Assembly: GCA_900551815.1 (NCBI GenBank)
Contig: URXE01000037.1
Span: 1 to 24,412 of the forward strand
Direction: 5' to 3'
Length of the DNA stretch: 24,412 nt
Origin: an uncultured Collinsella sp.
GTDB taxonomy: Bacteria > Actinomycetota > Coriobacteriia > Coriobacteriales > Coriobacteriaceae
Shown here: positions 1 through 7,294 of the stretch, in pieces
Numbering within the stretch: position 1 is the first letter of the stretch
Layout: each line of letters begins with the position of its first letter
Program-made: the position numbers and the translations under genes
The notes under the pieces: model-generated
Told to the model about the DNA's origin: nothing
Databases searched by the model: none
Seen by the model: only the letters and a program-made list of their open reading frames with translations

Positions 1-839
1 CTTGGAACCGCATCGAGGAGAAGTTCAACTCCGGCGAGAACGTCGAGGGCGAGGTTATCGAGGTTGTCAAGGGCGGCCTGATCCTCGACATCGGCCTGCG
101 TGGCTTCCTGCCCGCCTCCCTCGTCGACCTCCGTCGTGTCAAGGACCTCACCTCCTACATGGGCACCCGCATCGAGGCCCGCGTCATCGAGATGGACCGC
201 AACCGCAACAACGTCGTCCTCTCCCGTCGCGTCGTGCTCGAGGAGTCCCGTAAGGCCGAGCGCTCCGAGATCCTGTCCAAGCTCAAGTCTGGCATGCGTC
301 TCCAGGGCACCGTTTCCTCCATCGTCGACTTCGGCGCCTTCGTCGACCTCGGCGGTATCGACGGCCTCATCCACATCTCCGAGCTCTCCTGGAACCACGT
401 CAACCATCCTTCCGAGGTTGTCAAGGTCGGCCAGGAGGTCGAGGTCGAGGTTCTCGACGTCGATCTCAACCGCGAGCGCATCTCCCTGGGTCTCAAGCAG
501 ACCACCGAGGATCCGTGGCGCGCACTGGTCAAGAAGTACCCCGTCGGCGCTATCGTCGAGGGCACTGTGACCAAGCTTGTCCCGTTCGGCGCTTTCGTCG
601 ACCTGGGCGAGGGCATCGAGGGCCTGGTGCACATCTCCGAGATGGCCAACAAGCACGTCGATCAGCCTTCTCAGGTCACCCACGTGGGCGACAAGGTTCA
701 GGTCAAGGTCATGGAGATCGACCTCGACCGTCGTCGTATCTCCCTGTCCATGAAGTCCGCTGCTGAGACTCTGGGCGTCGAGATCGAGGTTACCCCGCTG
801 CCTTCCGAGAAGAAGGACGAGGAGACCGACGCCGAGTAA
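1..839 (+). CDS. rpsA: 30S ribosomal protein S1, 3' part (5' end outside window)
   Basis: The frame is open from base 3 and ends at TAA 837-839, leaving 278 residues of a longer protein. Three S1 RNA-binding repeats are visible: about residues 10-78, 97-165 (GMRLQGTV, then DFGAFVDLGG and GLIHISELSW) and 182-250 (VGAIVEGTV, FGAFVDLGEG, GLVHISEM). An acidic tail ending EETDAE follows. S1 binds mRNA on the small ribosomal subunit and helps initiation. The repeats nearest the C-terminus with a short acidic tail fit the shorter S1 of Gram-positive and actinobacterial lineages rather than the six-repeat proteobacterial form. Codons are strongly biased to C in third position, as in highly expressed genes. 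A strong terminator follows 27 bases after the stop. Confidence 0.95.
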   Translation, partial: WNRIEEKFNSGENVEGEVIEVVKGGLILDIGLRGFLPASLVDLRRVKDLTSYMGTRIEARVIEMDRNRNNVVLSRRVVLEESRKAERSEILSKLKSGMRLQGTVSSIVDFGAFVDLGGIDGLIHISELSWNHVNHPSEVVKVGQEVEVEVLDVDLNRERISLGLKQTTEDPWRALVKKYPVGAIVEGTVTKLVPFGAFVDLGEGIEGLVHISEMANKHVDQPSQVTHVGDKVQVKVMEIDLDRRRISLSMKSAAETLGVEIEVTPLPSEKKDEETDAE

Positions 840-865
840 ATCGGTTAGACGATCACTTGTTTTAA

Positions 866-897
866 GGGACCCGTCCGCAATGGACGGGTCCCTTTTT
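866..897 (+). terminator. Rho-independent terminator of rpsA
   Basis: GGGACCCGTCC and GGACGGGTCCC form an 11-bp perfect stem around a short GCAAT loop, followed by a run of five T. It lies directly behind the rpsA stop codon. Confidence 0.9.
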
Positions 898-1177
898 GCA
901 TTTGTTGCTGAGGTGCGCGATGCTACCCGTACGCACTGCTGCCCGGGCTGTTCACAGGCTATTGGGTTGTTGTGCATGAAAAATGCCGACATCCCGCCTC
1001 GGGGAGGAGGCGGGAACGCACCGAGTAGACGGAGGGGCGCGGAGCGCGGTCGCGTCTCGACTGACGACGTTGCCCATCGACGATACTATTGTACTGCATA
1101 GCGTGGTTCTTGGTTTATCGTGTCGAACGCTTGTGTTGTGCCATTGCCTGTGACAACGGTGTGCTACACTCTTGCAC
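898..1177. other. Non-coding stretch between rpsA terminator and rnpB
   Basis: No supported gene is visible; the short open frames here lack ribosome binding sites and recognisable motifs. It contains a hairpin at 993-1014 (CCCGCCTC and GAGGCGGG, six-base loop, no T-run). Possible promoter elements for rnpB are CTGACG (1061-1066) with TACTAT (1084-1089), 17-base spacer, and a TACACT -10-like box at 1165-1170 just upstream of the RNA, preceded by TTGCCT (1144-1149) at a short 15-base spacing. These promoter assignments are weak. Confidence 0.4.
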
Positions 1178-1542
1178 TGCTGAGTGGGCCAGACGGTCGC
1201 GCGATGTGCTGCTTGCGGCACGCGTGAGGAAAGTCCGGGCTCCAGAGGGCGGGATGCCGGCTAACGGCCGGGCGGAGTGATCCGACGGAAAGCGCCGCAG
1301 AAAAGAAGACTCCCACCTGCGCCGCAAGGCGTAAAGGGAAAAGCTGAAACGGTGGTGTAAGAGACCACCAGCGTCGTGGCAACACGGCGGCTTGGCAAGC
1401 CCCATCCGGAGCAAGCGCGAATAGGAACGCTATGGGCCGGCCCGGTCCGCGTTCGGGTAGCGTGCGTGGAGCTGCACGGTAACGTGCAGACAAGATAAAT
1501 GACCGTTCACGACAGAACCCGGCTTATAGGCCCACTCAGCTT
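1178..1542 (+). ncRNA. rnpB: RNase P RNA, bacterial type A
   Basis: This is the catalytic RNA that removes 5' leaders from pre-tRNAs. The ends pair as helix P1: CTGAGTGGGCC at 1180-1190 with GGCCCACTCAG at 1529-1539. The conserved GAGGAAAGTCCGGGCTCC block lies at 1226-1243, and the 3' conserved ACAGAACCCGGCTTAT lies at about 1511-1526. The roughly 360-base length fits the family. GC-rich internal helices resemble actinobacterial type A RNAs. The exact ends are set from P1 and could shift by a few bases. It is followed directly by a structured repeat that may also act as its 3' boundary. Confidence 0.95.
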
Positions 1543-1555
1543 TCTTGTCGACGCT

Positions 1556-1655
1556 GCGACGGCGTCAGCTGGCCGATTTGGCGCTCATTCGTCGGTCGCC
1601 GCCATAAGGCGTGCTCCCTCCTCTTTCGGGCCAAATCGACTCAGCTGACGCCGTC
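1556..1655. repeat. Structured intergenic repeat, copy 1 of 3
   Basis: Perfect outer stem 1558-1571 with 1642-1655 (14 bp), then inner stem 1574-1582 with 1630-1638 (9 bp, CGATTTGGC/GCCAAATCG). The central region has a small hairpin CGCC-ATAA-GGCG at 1600-1611. Flanking it are TCATTCGTCG on the left and GCTCC...CTCCTCTTTC on the right. The same architecture and core words recur at 17122-17223 and 18426-18519, with different stem sequences. The function is unknown: it could be a terminator-like RNA, a REP/MITE-type element, or a processed RNA structure. Confidence 0.6.
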
Positions 1656-1807
1656 TCGCTGTTTTTGCCTGGTCATCGGCAGCCTCATTTCTGTTGCAAT
1701 CTCGTCTTTCAAGGCACCTTGCTCGCGCTGACGGGTTCTCGCCTTCGTTGACGGAATCATCGGCGGTTCCGTTCTTGGCATCTCGCTGTCTTTGCCTGGT
1801 CATCGGC
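1654..1807. repeat. Imperfect 27-base direct repeat upstream of yigZ
   Basis: Positions 1654-1680 and 1781-1807 match at 26 of 27 bases (both begin TCTCGCTGT and end GGTCATCGGC). The intervening and following bases to about 1885 can be read as hydrophobic peptide stretches in one plus frame, but without a credible start, so this may be decayed coding sequence or a duplicated regulatory segment. No gene is claimed between 1656 and 1896. Confidence 0.5.
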
Positions 1808-1896
1808 GTCGCCGTTCTATTTACCGGGGTTATCGGTACGGCCTTTGCCGTATTATTGAGGCTGTTTGTTGCTTTGCTTGTGTTTGAGGGGCTTTG

Positions 1897-2532
1897 TTGG
1901 ACAGCTATCTTACTTTGCAATCGAATATTGAGGTTTCGGGCGAGTTTGTGGACCGCAAGAGCCGGTTTATTGCCCAGCTGGTCCATATTGAGTCCGAGGA
2001 TGAGGCGAATGCCTTTATCGAGACAGTTCGCAAGCGCCATTACGACGCTCGACACAATGTTCCCGCGTGGATTTTGGTCGATGGACGCGAACGCCAAAGC
2101 GATGATGGTGAGCCGAGCCGCACGAGCGGTATGCCGACGCTCGAGGTGTTGCGCGGTGCGGGGCTCAAAAATGTTTGCTGCGTAGTGACGCGCTATTTTG
2201 GTGGCACGCTGTTGGGTCCTGGTGGCTTGGTGCGTGCCTATACTGCGGCGACGCAGGCGGCGGTGGCGGCTGCTCGGGAGGCCGGGCGGATCGTCGAGAT
2301 GACGAGCGTCGTGCCTGTTGACGTGCATGTGGCCTATCCGCAGTATGAGCAGGTGCTTCGTTTGGCGCAGGATTCGGGTGCCAAGGTTTCGGATACCGAT
2401 TACGCGGATGCCGTGACACTTCATTTGGTGTTTAAAGCGGGGGAGCAGGGGCCGTTTTGCGCTAAGATGCGCGAGCTTATGGCGGGGCGCGAGGAGATCG
2501 AGGTCGGCGATCCCGAATTTGCCGAGTTCTAA
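1897..2532 (+). CDS. yigZ: IMPACT/YigZ family protein
   Basis: The 211-residue protein matches the YigZ/IMPACT family in length and order: an N-terminal segment with SRFIA, the core DGEPSRTSGMPTLEVL, and the hallmark VTRYFGGTLLGPGGLVRAY, followed by a ferredoxin-like C-terminal domain. Family members are linked to translation or stress regulation (eukaryotic IMPACT binds GCN1), but the bacterial role is not settled. TTG at 1897 is preferred over TTG at 1894 because GAGGGG (1886-1891) then sits 5 bases upstream. It is convergent with the minus-strand gene ending at 2600 and shares a hairpin terminator with it. Confidence 0.9.
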   Translation: MDSYLTLQSNIEVSGEFVDRKSRFIAQLVHIESEDEANAFIETVRKRHYDARHNVPAWILVDGRERQSDDGEPSRTSGMPTLEVLRGAGLKNVCCVVTRYFGGTLLGPGGLVRAYTAATQAAVAAAREAGRIVEMTSVVPVDVHVAYPQYEQVLRLAQDSGAKVSDTDYADAVTLHLVFKAGEQGPFCAKMRELMAGREEIEVGDPEFAEF

Positions 2533-2537
2533 CGACG

Positions 2538-2580
2538 ACGGCCGGCGTGCTTTTGGATGAATCCCAAGCGCGCCGGCCGT
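2538..2580. terminator. Bidirectional hairpin terminator between convergent genes
   Basis: ACGGCCGGCG at 2538-2547 pairs with CGCCGGCCGT at 2571-2580, and the stem continues inward (GCTT with AAGC). It is centred between yigZ and the minus-strand gene, with a short T-run (GGTTTTATG) on the plus side. Confidence 0.7.
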
Positions 2581-2599
2581 GGTTTTATGTTACTGCCGT

Positions 2600-3046
2600 T
2601 TACTCGGCAAGCTGCTTTAGCACATCACAGGCGATCTCGATGGCATCGTCGATGCAACCAGGGCAGCTGCGGAGCGGACCCTTATCCGATCCGATGCCCT
2701 TGAGCGTGCCGCAGACGGTCGTCGTGTTCTTCTCGCCAAAACGCTTGGCGATTTCGCGCGACAGCTTGTAGGTCTGGCCCTTGGTCTTGGGGTTTTCCAT
2801 GCCGTCGCTCATTACAAAGCCCATGATGGCCACGGCGCCCGAGATGGCGCCGCAGGTTTCGGTCATGCCGCCCATGCCGGCGCCAAAGCCCTCGGTGAGG
2901 GTAAAGGCGACCTGGGGGTCGAGCCCGACGGCGGGCGCGAGCGTGCAGGCGACGGCCTGGGCGCAGTTAAAGCCACGGGCGTGGTATTCGGCAGCCTGAG
3001 CCTGACAGGCGGTGATGTCGAGCTGGGCCGTATCGATTTGCTTCAT
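2600..3046 (-). CDS. C_GCAxxG_C_C family protein (putative redox protein)
   Basis: A 148-residue protein with the spaced-cysteine pattern that names this family: FNCAQAV near the N-terminus, GFGAGMGG...TCGAISGAV, a CGTLKG, and a C-terminal CPGCIDDAIEIACDVL. The family is widespread in anaerobes; its activity is not established, although the conserved cysteines suggest metal or disulfide chemistry. ATG at 3046 is chosen because AAGGAG lies 6 bases upstream on the minus strand; the open frame extends further up to 3190 without another good site. It is divergent from the MetY-type gene, so a shared control region is possible. Confidence 0.85.
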   Translation of the reverse strand: MKQIDTAQLDITACQAQAAEYHARGFNCAQAVACTLAPAVGLDPQVAFTLTEGFGAGMGGMTETCGAISGAVAIMGFVMSDGMENPKTKGQTYKLSREIAKRFGEKNTTTVCGTLKGIGSDKGPLRSCPGCIDDAIEIACDVLKQLAE

Positions 3047-3209
3047 CGTTGTCTCCTTGGTCATGGTGTACCCGCCTATGGTACCCGTGACGGTGCGTGT
3101 AATCATCGAGAGCTTCATGGATGCCTCATTTTTATCTATCGAGCAAATGCCCAAGGTTTGAGATAAATGCCACGGATCAATTTGTCCCATAACCTACCTT
3201 GGGGATGGG

Positions 3210-3238
3210 TTGAGAGGGGTGCAGGGTAGCGGTATCGT
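3210..3238 (+). promoter_or_regulatory. Putative sigma70-type promoter for the MetY-type gene
   Basis: TTGAGA at 3210-3215 and TATCGT at 3233-3238 are separated by 17 bases, about 40 bases upstream of the start at 3278. This is a pattern match only. Confidence 0.45.
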
Positions 3239-3277
3239 GAACCGAATAAAAACAAAACCCAAGTAAGGGAGTTGGAT

Positions 3278-4561
3278 ATGAGCGAGCAGACCATCGGTAC
3301 GACGTGTGTTCAGGGCGGGTATCACCCGGGAGATGCCGAGCCGCGCCAGGTGCCCATCTACCAGTCCACCACGTGGAAGTACGACACGTCCGAGCATATG
3401 GGCAAGCTGTTTGACCTAGAGGAGTCGGGCTACTTCTACAGCCGTCTGCAGAACCCCACGTGCGATCTCGTTGCCGCCAAGATCTGCGAGATGGAGGGCG
3501 GCACCGCTGCGATGCTCACGAGCTCGGGCATGGCTGCGAATTTCCTCGCGATCTTTAATGTGGCCGGTGCCGGCGATCATGTGGTCGCAAGCTCTGCCAT
3601 TTACGGCGGTACCTACAACCTGCTCGCCCACACCATGGGTCGCATGGGCGTGACCTGCACGTTCGTTGCCCCCGACTGTACCGACGAGGAGCTCGAGGCA
3701 GCGTTTGAACCCAATACCAAGCTCGTCTTTGGCGAGACCATCGCCAATCCCGCCCTCGCCGTGCTTGATATTGAGCGCTTTGCCAAGGCCGCGCATGACC
3801 ACGGCGTGCCGCTGATGGTCGACAACACCTTCCCGACGCCCGTGATGTGCCGTCCCTTTGAGTGGGGCGCCGACATCGTTACGCACTCCACCACCAAGTA
3901 CATGGATGGACATGCTGCCTACCTGGGCGGCGTGATCGTCGACCACGGCCAGTTTGACTGGATGGCCCATGCGGACAAGTTCCCGGGTCTCACCACGCCC
4001 GACGAGAGCTACCACGGCGTGACCTATGCCGAGAAGTTCGGTCGCGAGGGTGCCTTTATTACCAAGGCCACTGCGCAGCTTATGCGCGACCTCGGCCCCA
4101 TGCAGAACCCGCAGGCGGCATTCTTCCTGAACAGCTCGCTCGAGAGCCTGCACGTGCGCATGCCGCGCCATTGCGAGAACGGCCTGGCGGTCGCCAAGTT
4201 CCTGCAGAGCCACCCCAAGGTGCGCTTTGTGAGCTATCCGGGTTTGGAGGGCGACAAGTACTACGACATCGCTCAGAAGTACATGCCCAACGGTACTTGC
4301 GGCGTCGTGAGCTTTGGCTTTAACGGTGGTCGCGCGGCGGCCGAGACCTTTATGAAGAGCCTCAAGCTCGCCCAGATCGCCACGCACGTGGCCGATGCGC
4401 GCACCTGCTGCTTGCATCCCGCTAATGCCACGCATCGCCAGATGAACGATGAGGAGCTCATCGCCTGTGGCATTTCTGCCGACATGGTGCGCCTGTCGTG
4501 CGGCCTCGAGGACACGGCCGACCTGATTGCCGACCTTGAGCAGGCACTCGAGCAGTGCTAG
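3278..4561 (+). CDS. O-acetylhomoserine aminocarboxypropyltransferase / Cys-Met PLP enzyme (MetY type)
   Basis: This 427-residue PLP enzyme belongs to the Cys/Met-metabolism family. Visible marks are TTCVQGGYHPG at the N-terminus, YSRLQNPT, SSGMAA, VDNTFPTPVMCRPFEWGADIVTHSTTKYMDGH (the Lys in STTKY binds PLP), and a C-terminal VRLSCGLED. Its length and the long segment after the PLP lysine fit O-acetylhomoserine sulfhydrylase better than the shorter cystathionine enzymes. Methionine gamma-lyase activity cannot be excluded from sequence alone. It would make homocysteine from sulfide and O-acetylhomoserine in the cytosol. ATG 3278 has AAGGGAG 6 bases upstream, better than TTG 3272. Confidence 0.85.
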   Translation: MSEQTIGTTCVQGGYHPGDAEPRQVPIYQSTTWKYDTSEHMGKLFDLEESGYFYSRLQNPTCDLVAAKICEMEGGTAAMLTSSGMAANFLAIFNVAGAGDHVVASSAIYGGTYNLLAHTMGRMGVTCTFVAPDCTDEELEAAFEPNTKLVFGETIANPALAVLDIERFAKAAHDHGVPLMVDNTFPTPVMCRPFEWGADIVTHSTTKYMDGHAAYLGGVIVDHGQFDWMAHADKFPGLTTPDESYHGVTYAEKFGREGAFITKATAQLMRDLGPMQNPQAAFFLNSSLESLHVRMPRHCENGLAVAKFLQSHPKVRFVSYPGLEGDKYYDIAQKYMPNGTCGVVSFGFNGGRAAAETFMKSLKLAQIATHVADARTCCLHPANATHRQMNDEELIACGISADMVRLSCGLEDTADLIADLEQALEQC

Positions 4562-4629
4562 GCTAGCTTCCTACAAGGTGCCGATGCTGGCAGAAAGCTT
4601 CGGCGACCTTTAGTTCCGATTCCGTAGGC

Positions 4630-4675
4630 GGGACCCCAATCGCGGCTGTTTGCAGGCGATTGGGGCCCCGTTTTT
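4630..4675 (+). terminator. Rho-independent terminator after the MetY-type gene
   Basis: CCCCAATCGC at 4634-4643 pairs with GCGATTGGGG at 4656-4665, extended by outer G/C pairs, and is followed by GTTTTT. It separates the PLP enzyme from the MFS gene. Confidence 0.85.
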
Positions 4676-4701
4676 GCGTTGTGCCACTCGAAAGGATGGA
4701 T

Positions 4702-6006
4702 ATGGAGAAAACCGCAGAGCAGCTGCGCCGCGAGCACATTGCCCTAGAGGGCGACACCCATGGCAAGAACAAATGGGCGATTCTGTTTACCGTGCTCATC
4801 ATGACGTTTATGGCGTGTCTGGATTCGACCGTCGTGACCGTGGCGCTGCCCGTGATGCAAAAGGAGCTGGGCGTGGGCCTCGATCGCATTCAGCTGGTGA
4901 GCTCGGTGTATCTGCTTGCGACATGCGTGGCTATGCTGCCGTTTGGCCGTCTGGGCGACGTGCGCGGCAAGGTGAATGTGTTTCAGCTGGGCGTCATCGT
5001 CTTTACGGTCGGTTCGCTGCTGTGCGGCCTTTCGGCCTCGCTCGAGGTTCTTATCCTGGCACGCATTGTTCAGGGCGTCGGTTGCGCGGCGGCCATGGCT
5101 AACAACATGGGTATCATCACCGAGTCGTTTCCGGCGCGCGAGCGCGGTCGTGCTATGGGTATTCTCGCGACCTTCGTGGCCCTCGGCATGATGTGTGGCC
5201 CCGTGCTCGGCGGTATGCTGGTGGCAAGCTTTCCCTGGGAGAGCATCTTCCTCATCAACCTGCCCATTGGCGTCATCTCGTTTATCGTGGGGCTCTACAC
5301 GCTGCCGCATGTTAAGCCGGAGGCCGGCGAGCGCCCCATGTCGCTGGCGGAGGCCGCGCGTCGCTGCTTTGCAAATTCGGCCTTCACCATCAACCTTGCC
5401 TGCATGCTCATCGTGTTCGTTGGCATTGGCGCATCCGAGTTTATTCTTCCGTTCTATTTTCAGGATGCGCACGGGTTTGGGTCTGACGTTTCGGGCCTGC
5501 TGTTTTTGGCGCTGCCGATGGTGAATGCCTTTATCGGTCCGCTATCGGGTACGGTTTCGGACCGTGTTGGCTGCGAGGGCCCCACGGCGGTCGGCCTGGG
5601 TGTGTATGTGTGCGGTCTTTTTGCGGTAAGCACGCTCGACGAGCACTCTTCCATCCCCGTGATCGTGTACTGCGTCGCATTTATGTCGTGCGGTACTTCG
5701 ATTTTCCAGAGCCCCAATAACTCGCTGTATATGGGCTCGGCTCCGCGCGAGGCCCTCGGTTTTGCGGGCAGCTTGGGCAGTTTGGCGCGCTACGCCGGCA
5801 TGGCACTCGGCATTACGGTGGCGTCGAGTATCCTGTATGGGCAGATGAGCGTGGCGATGGGCGAGGCCGTGAGCAGTATTGTTGTAGGTCGTCCGGATGT
5901 GTTCCTGTTCGGCTTTCGCTCGGTGTTCTACGTGCTCATGGCTGTGGCCGCTGTGGGCTTTGCGCTTACGATGGTTCGTTTGGTGAGGATGCGCTCCCGC
6001 CATTAA
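4702..6006 (+). CDS. MFS transporter, DHA-type drug/proton antiporter family
   Basis: The 434-residue membrane protein has about 12 predicted helices. MFS signatures are clear: LDSTVVTVALPVM in helix 1 (the DHA2-like D1 motif), GRLGDVRGK after helix 2 (motif A), RIVQGVG in helix 4 (motif B), and GPVLGGML in helix 5 (the antiporter motif C). These mark a proton-coupled exporter in the inner membrane; the substrate cannot be told. DHA2 members usually have 14 helices, so this is a shorter member. ATG 4702 has AAAGG 6 bases upstream; the upstream extension to 4660 runs through the preceding terminator and is not credible. Confidence 0.85.
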   Translation: MEKTAEQLRREHIALEGDTHGKNKWAILFTVLIMTFMACLDSTVVTVALPVMQKELGVGLDRIQLVSSVYLLATCVAMLPFGRLGDVRGKVNVFQLGVIVFTVGSLLCGLSASLEVLILARIVQGVGCAAAMANNMGIITESFPARERGRAMGILATFVALGMMCGPVLGGMLVASFPWESIFLINLPIGVISFIVGLYTLPHVKPEAGERPMSLAEAARRCFANSAFTINLACMLIVFVGIGASEFILPFYFQDAHGFGSDVSGLLFLALPMVNAFIGPLSGTVSDRVGCEGPTAVGLGVYVCGLFAVSTLDEHSSIPVIVYCVAFMSCGTSIFQSPNNSLYMGSAPREALGFAGSLGSLARYAGMALGITVASSILYGQMSVAMGEAVSSIVVGRPDVFLFGFRSVFYVLMAVAAVGFALTMVRLVRMRSRH

Positions 6007-6165
6007 CTTGTGGGGGCAGGCATGCCACGAATTGGGCCCATCTGCTGGTCTTGCGGCTTTGTGGTGCGATGTGTCTTGTGGGGCGGGCGGGGGTCGGTCC
6101 GTGGTAGACTATTGAACAACGTTTATTAATCGCGCGGTATCGTTGCCGCGAGAAGGGGTTGCGCC

Positions 6166-6744
6166 ATGCAGGAGCTTGAGGATCGTATTCGCCATGACGG
6201 CATCGTAAAGGCCGGTAACGTCCTTAAGGTTGATGCCTTCCTCAACCACCAGTGCGACGTTGAGCTGTTCGACCACATGGGTGCCGAGTGGGCCCGTCTG
6301 TTCGAGGGCGTCGAGATCAACAAGATCCTGACGATCGAGGCTTCGGGCATTGGCATGGCTTGCATCGCAGCTCAGCATTTTGGCGGCGTGCCGGTGGTCT
6401 TTGCCAAGAAGGCCCAGTCCATCAACCTTGACGGCGAGCAATATGCCACGACCATCTACTCCTTTACCAAGCAGAAGGAGTATCCGGTCATCGTTGGCAA
6501 GCGCTTTCTGTCCGAGGGCGACAAGGTCCTGATTATCGACGACTTCCTGGCCAACGGCTGCGCGCTCGAGGGTCTTATCAAGATTTGTGAGGCTGCGGGT
6601 GCCGAGGTTGCCGGCATTGGCATTGCCGTGGAGAAGGGTTTCCAGGGCGGTGGCGATAAGCTCCGCGAGCGCGGCTTCCGCGTTGAGAGCCTGGCCCGTA
6701 TCGCCGAAATGGACTGCGAGAACGGCGAGATCACGTTCGCCTAG
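6166..6744 (+). CDS. xpt: Xanthine phosphoribosyltransferase
   Basis: The 192-residue protein matches Xpt throughout: an N-terminal MQELEDRIRHDGIV, ILTIEASGIGMA in the middle, FAKKAQSINL, and the PRPP-binding loop VLIIDDFLANGCAL. It salvages xanthine to XMP in the cytosol. An AGAAGGGG ribosome site lies about 8 bases upstream of ATG 6166. A small hairpin (CGCGG 6133-6137 with CCGCG 6146-6150) sits just upstream of it. No purine-riboswitch consensus was recognised in the leader. A palindromic terminator follows. Confidence 0.93.
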   Translation: MQELEDRIRHDGIVKAGNVLKVDAFLNHQCDVELFDHMGAEWARLFEGVEINKILTIEASGIGMACIAAQHFGGVPVVFAKKAQSINLDGEQYATTIYSFTKQKEYPVIVGKRFLSEGDKVLIIDDFLANGCALEGLIKICEAAGAEVAGIGIAVEKGFQGGGDKLRERGFRVESLARIAEMDCENGEITFA

Positions 6745-6771
6745 GCGCGCAACACAAGCGATTTGTATGCG

Positions 6772-6807
6772 ATGTGACAAAGGGACTGTCCCTTTGTCAC
6801 ATTTTTT
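6772..6807 (+). terminator. Palindromic terminator after xpt
   Basis: Arms 6772-6786 (ATGTGACAAAGGGAC) and 6788-6802 are perfect 15-base inverted repeats around one base, followed directly by a T-run to 6807. The nearly loopless palindrome is more than a terminator needs. It resembles an intergenic repeat, and the AGGGACTGT centre recurs in the palindrome at 7217-7287. Confidence 0.75.
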
Positions 6808-6827
6808 GTATGAGGTGAGGTGTTGTT

Positions 6828-7208
6828 ATGGATGAGAACAAGATGGGATGGCGCGAGTATGCGCGCTATGCCGAGATGTCGGTCGAGGAGTTGGCACGCG
6901 ATTGCGAGGTGCAGGTGTTTCGCGCGACGGGTCCGGGCGGACAGGGCGTGAACACGACGGACTCGGCGGTACGCATGAAACATGGGCCCACGGGGATTGT
7001 CGTGACGGCGCGCGAGAGCCGCAGTCAGTTTCAAAACCGTGCGAGCTGTCTGCGTAAGCTGAGGGCAGAGCTTGAGCGTTGCGGGCGTCCGCCGTGCCGA
7101 CGCGTAAAGACCAAAGTGCCGCAGCGATCGCGCCAGCGCAGGCTCAACGACAAACACTTCAACGCCATTAAAAAGGCCAATCGACGCAAACCGGGCAGCG
7201 ACGAATGA
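6828..7208 (+). CDS. Peptide chain release factor-like protein (codon-independent ribosome rescue)
   Basis: The 126-residue protein carries one RF-1-type catalytic domain with the GGQ peptidyl-hydrolysis motif: FRATGPGGQGVNTTDSAVRM at about residues 31-50. It ends in a basic tail (RRVKTKVPQRSRQRRLND...KKANRRK). It lacks the codon-recognition domains of RF1/RF2. By family knowledge this layout is that of ArfB/YaeJ or mitochondrial MTRFR-like factors, which release peptides from stalled ribosomes; which branch it belongs to is not certain. GAGGTGAGG lies 7 bases before ATG 6828. It is flanked on both sides by large palindromes. Confidence 0.85.
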   Translation: MDENKMGWREYARYAEMSVEELARDCEVQVFRATGPGGQGVNTTDSAVRMKHGPTGIVVTARESRSQFQNRASCLRKLRAELERCGRPPCRRVKTKVPQRSRQRRLNDKHFNAIKKANRRKPGSDE

Positions 7209-7216
7209 TCTCCTCA

Positions 7217-7287
7217 TAAGTTGCGGTGAAATAGGGACTGTTTTGCGGTTTTAGCTGCATAAACAGTCCCTATTTCACCGCAACTTA
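7217..7287. repeat. 27-bp perfect inverted repeat (AAGTTGCGGTGAAATAG family)
   Basis: Arms 7217-7243 and 7261-7287 are exact reverse complements, with a 17-base loop. It lies between convergent genes and may terminate both, though no clear T-run follows. Twenty-two bases of the right arm and flank (7270-7291) recur exactly on the other strand at 24318-24339, so this is a dispersed intergenic repeat. Confidence 0.85.
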
Positions 7288-7294
7288 GGTGGGG

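Noticed and set aside
1585..2424. 279-codon open frame on the minus strand opposite yigZ
   Set aside because: It overlaps the well-supported yigZ on the other strand, is rich in Arg/His/Ala as antisense frames of GC-rich genes are, and has no recognisable motif.
6007..6165. Purine riboswitch or PUR-box before xpt
   Set aside because: I could not fit the conserved purine-riboswitch core or a clear PUR-box; only a small hairpin and a weak -10-like TAGACT are visible.
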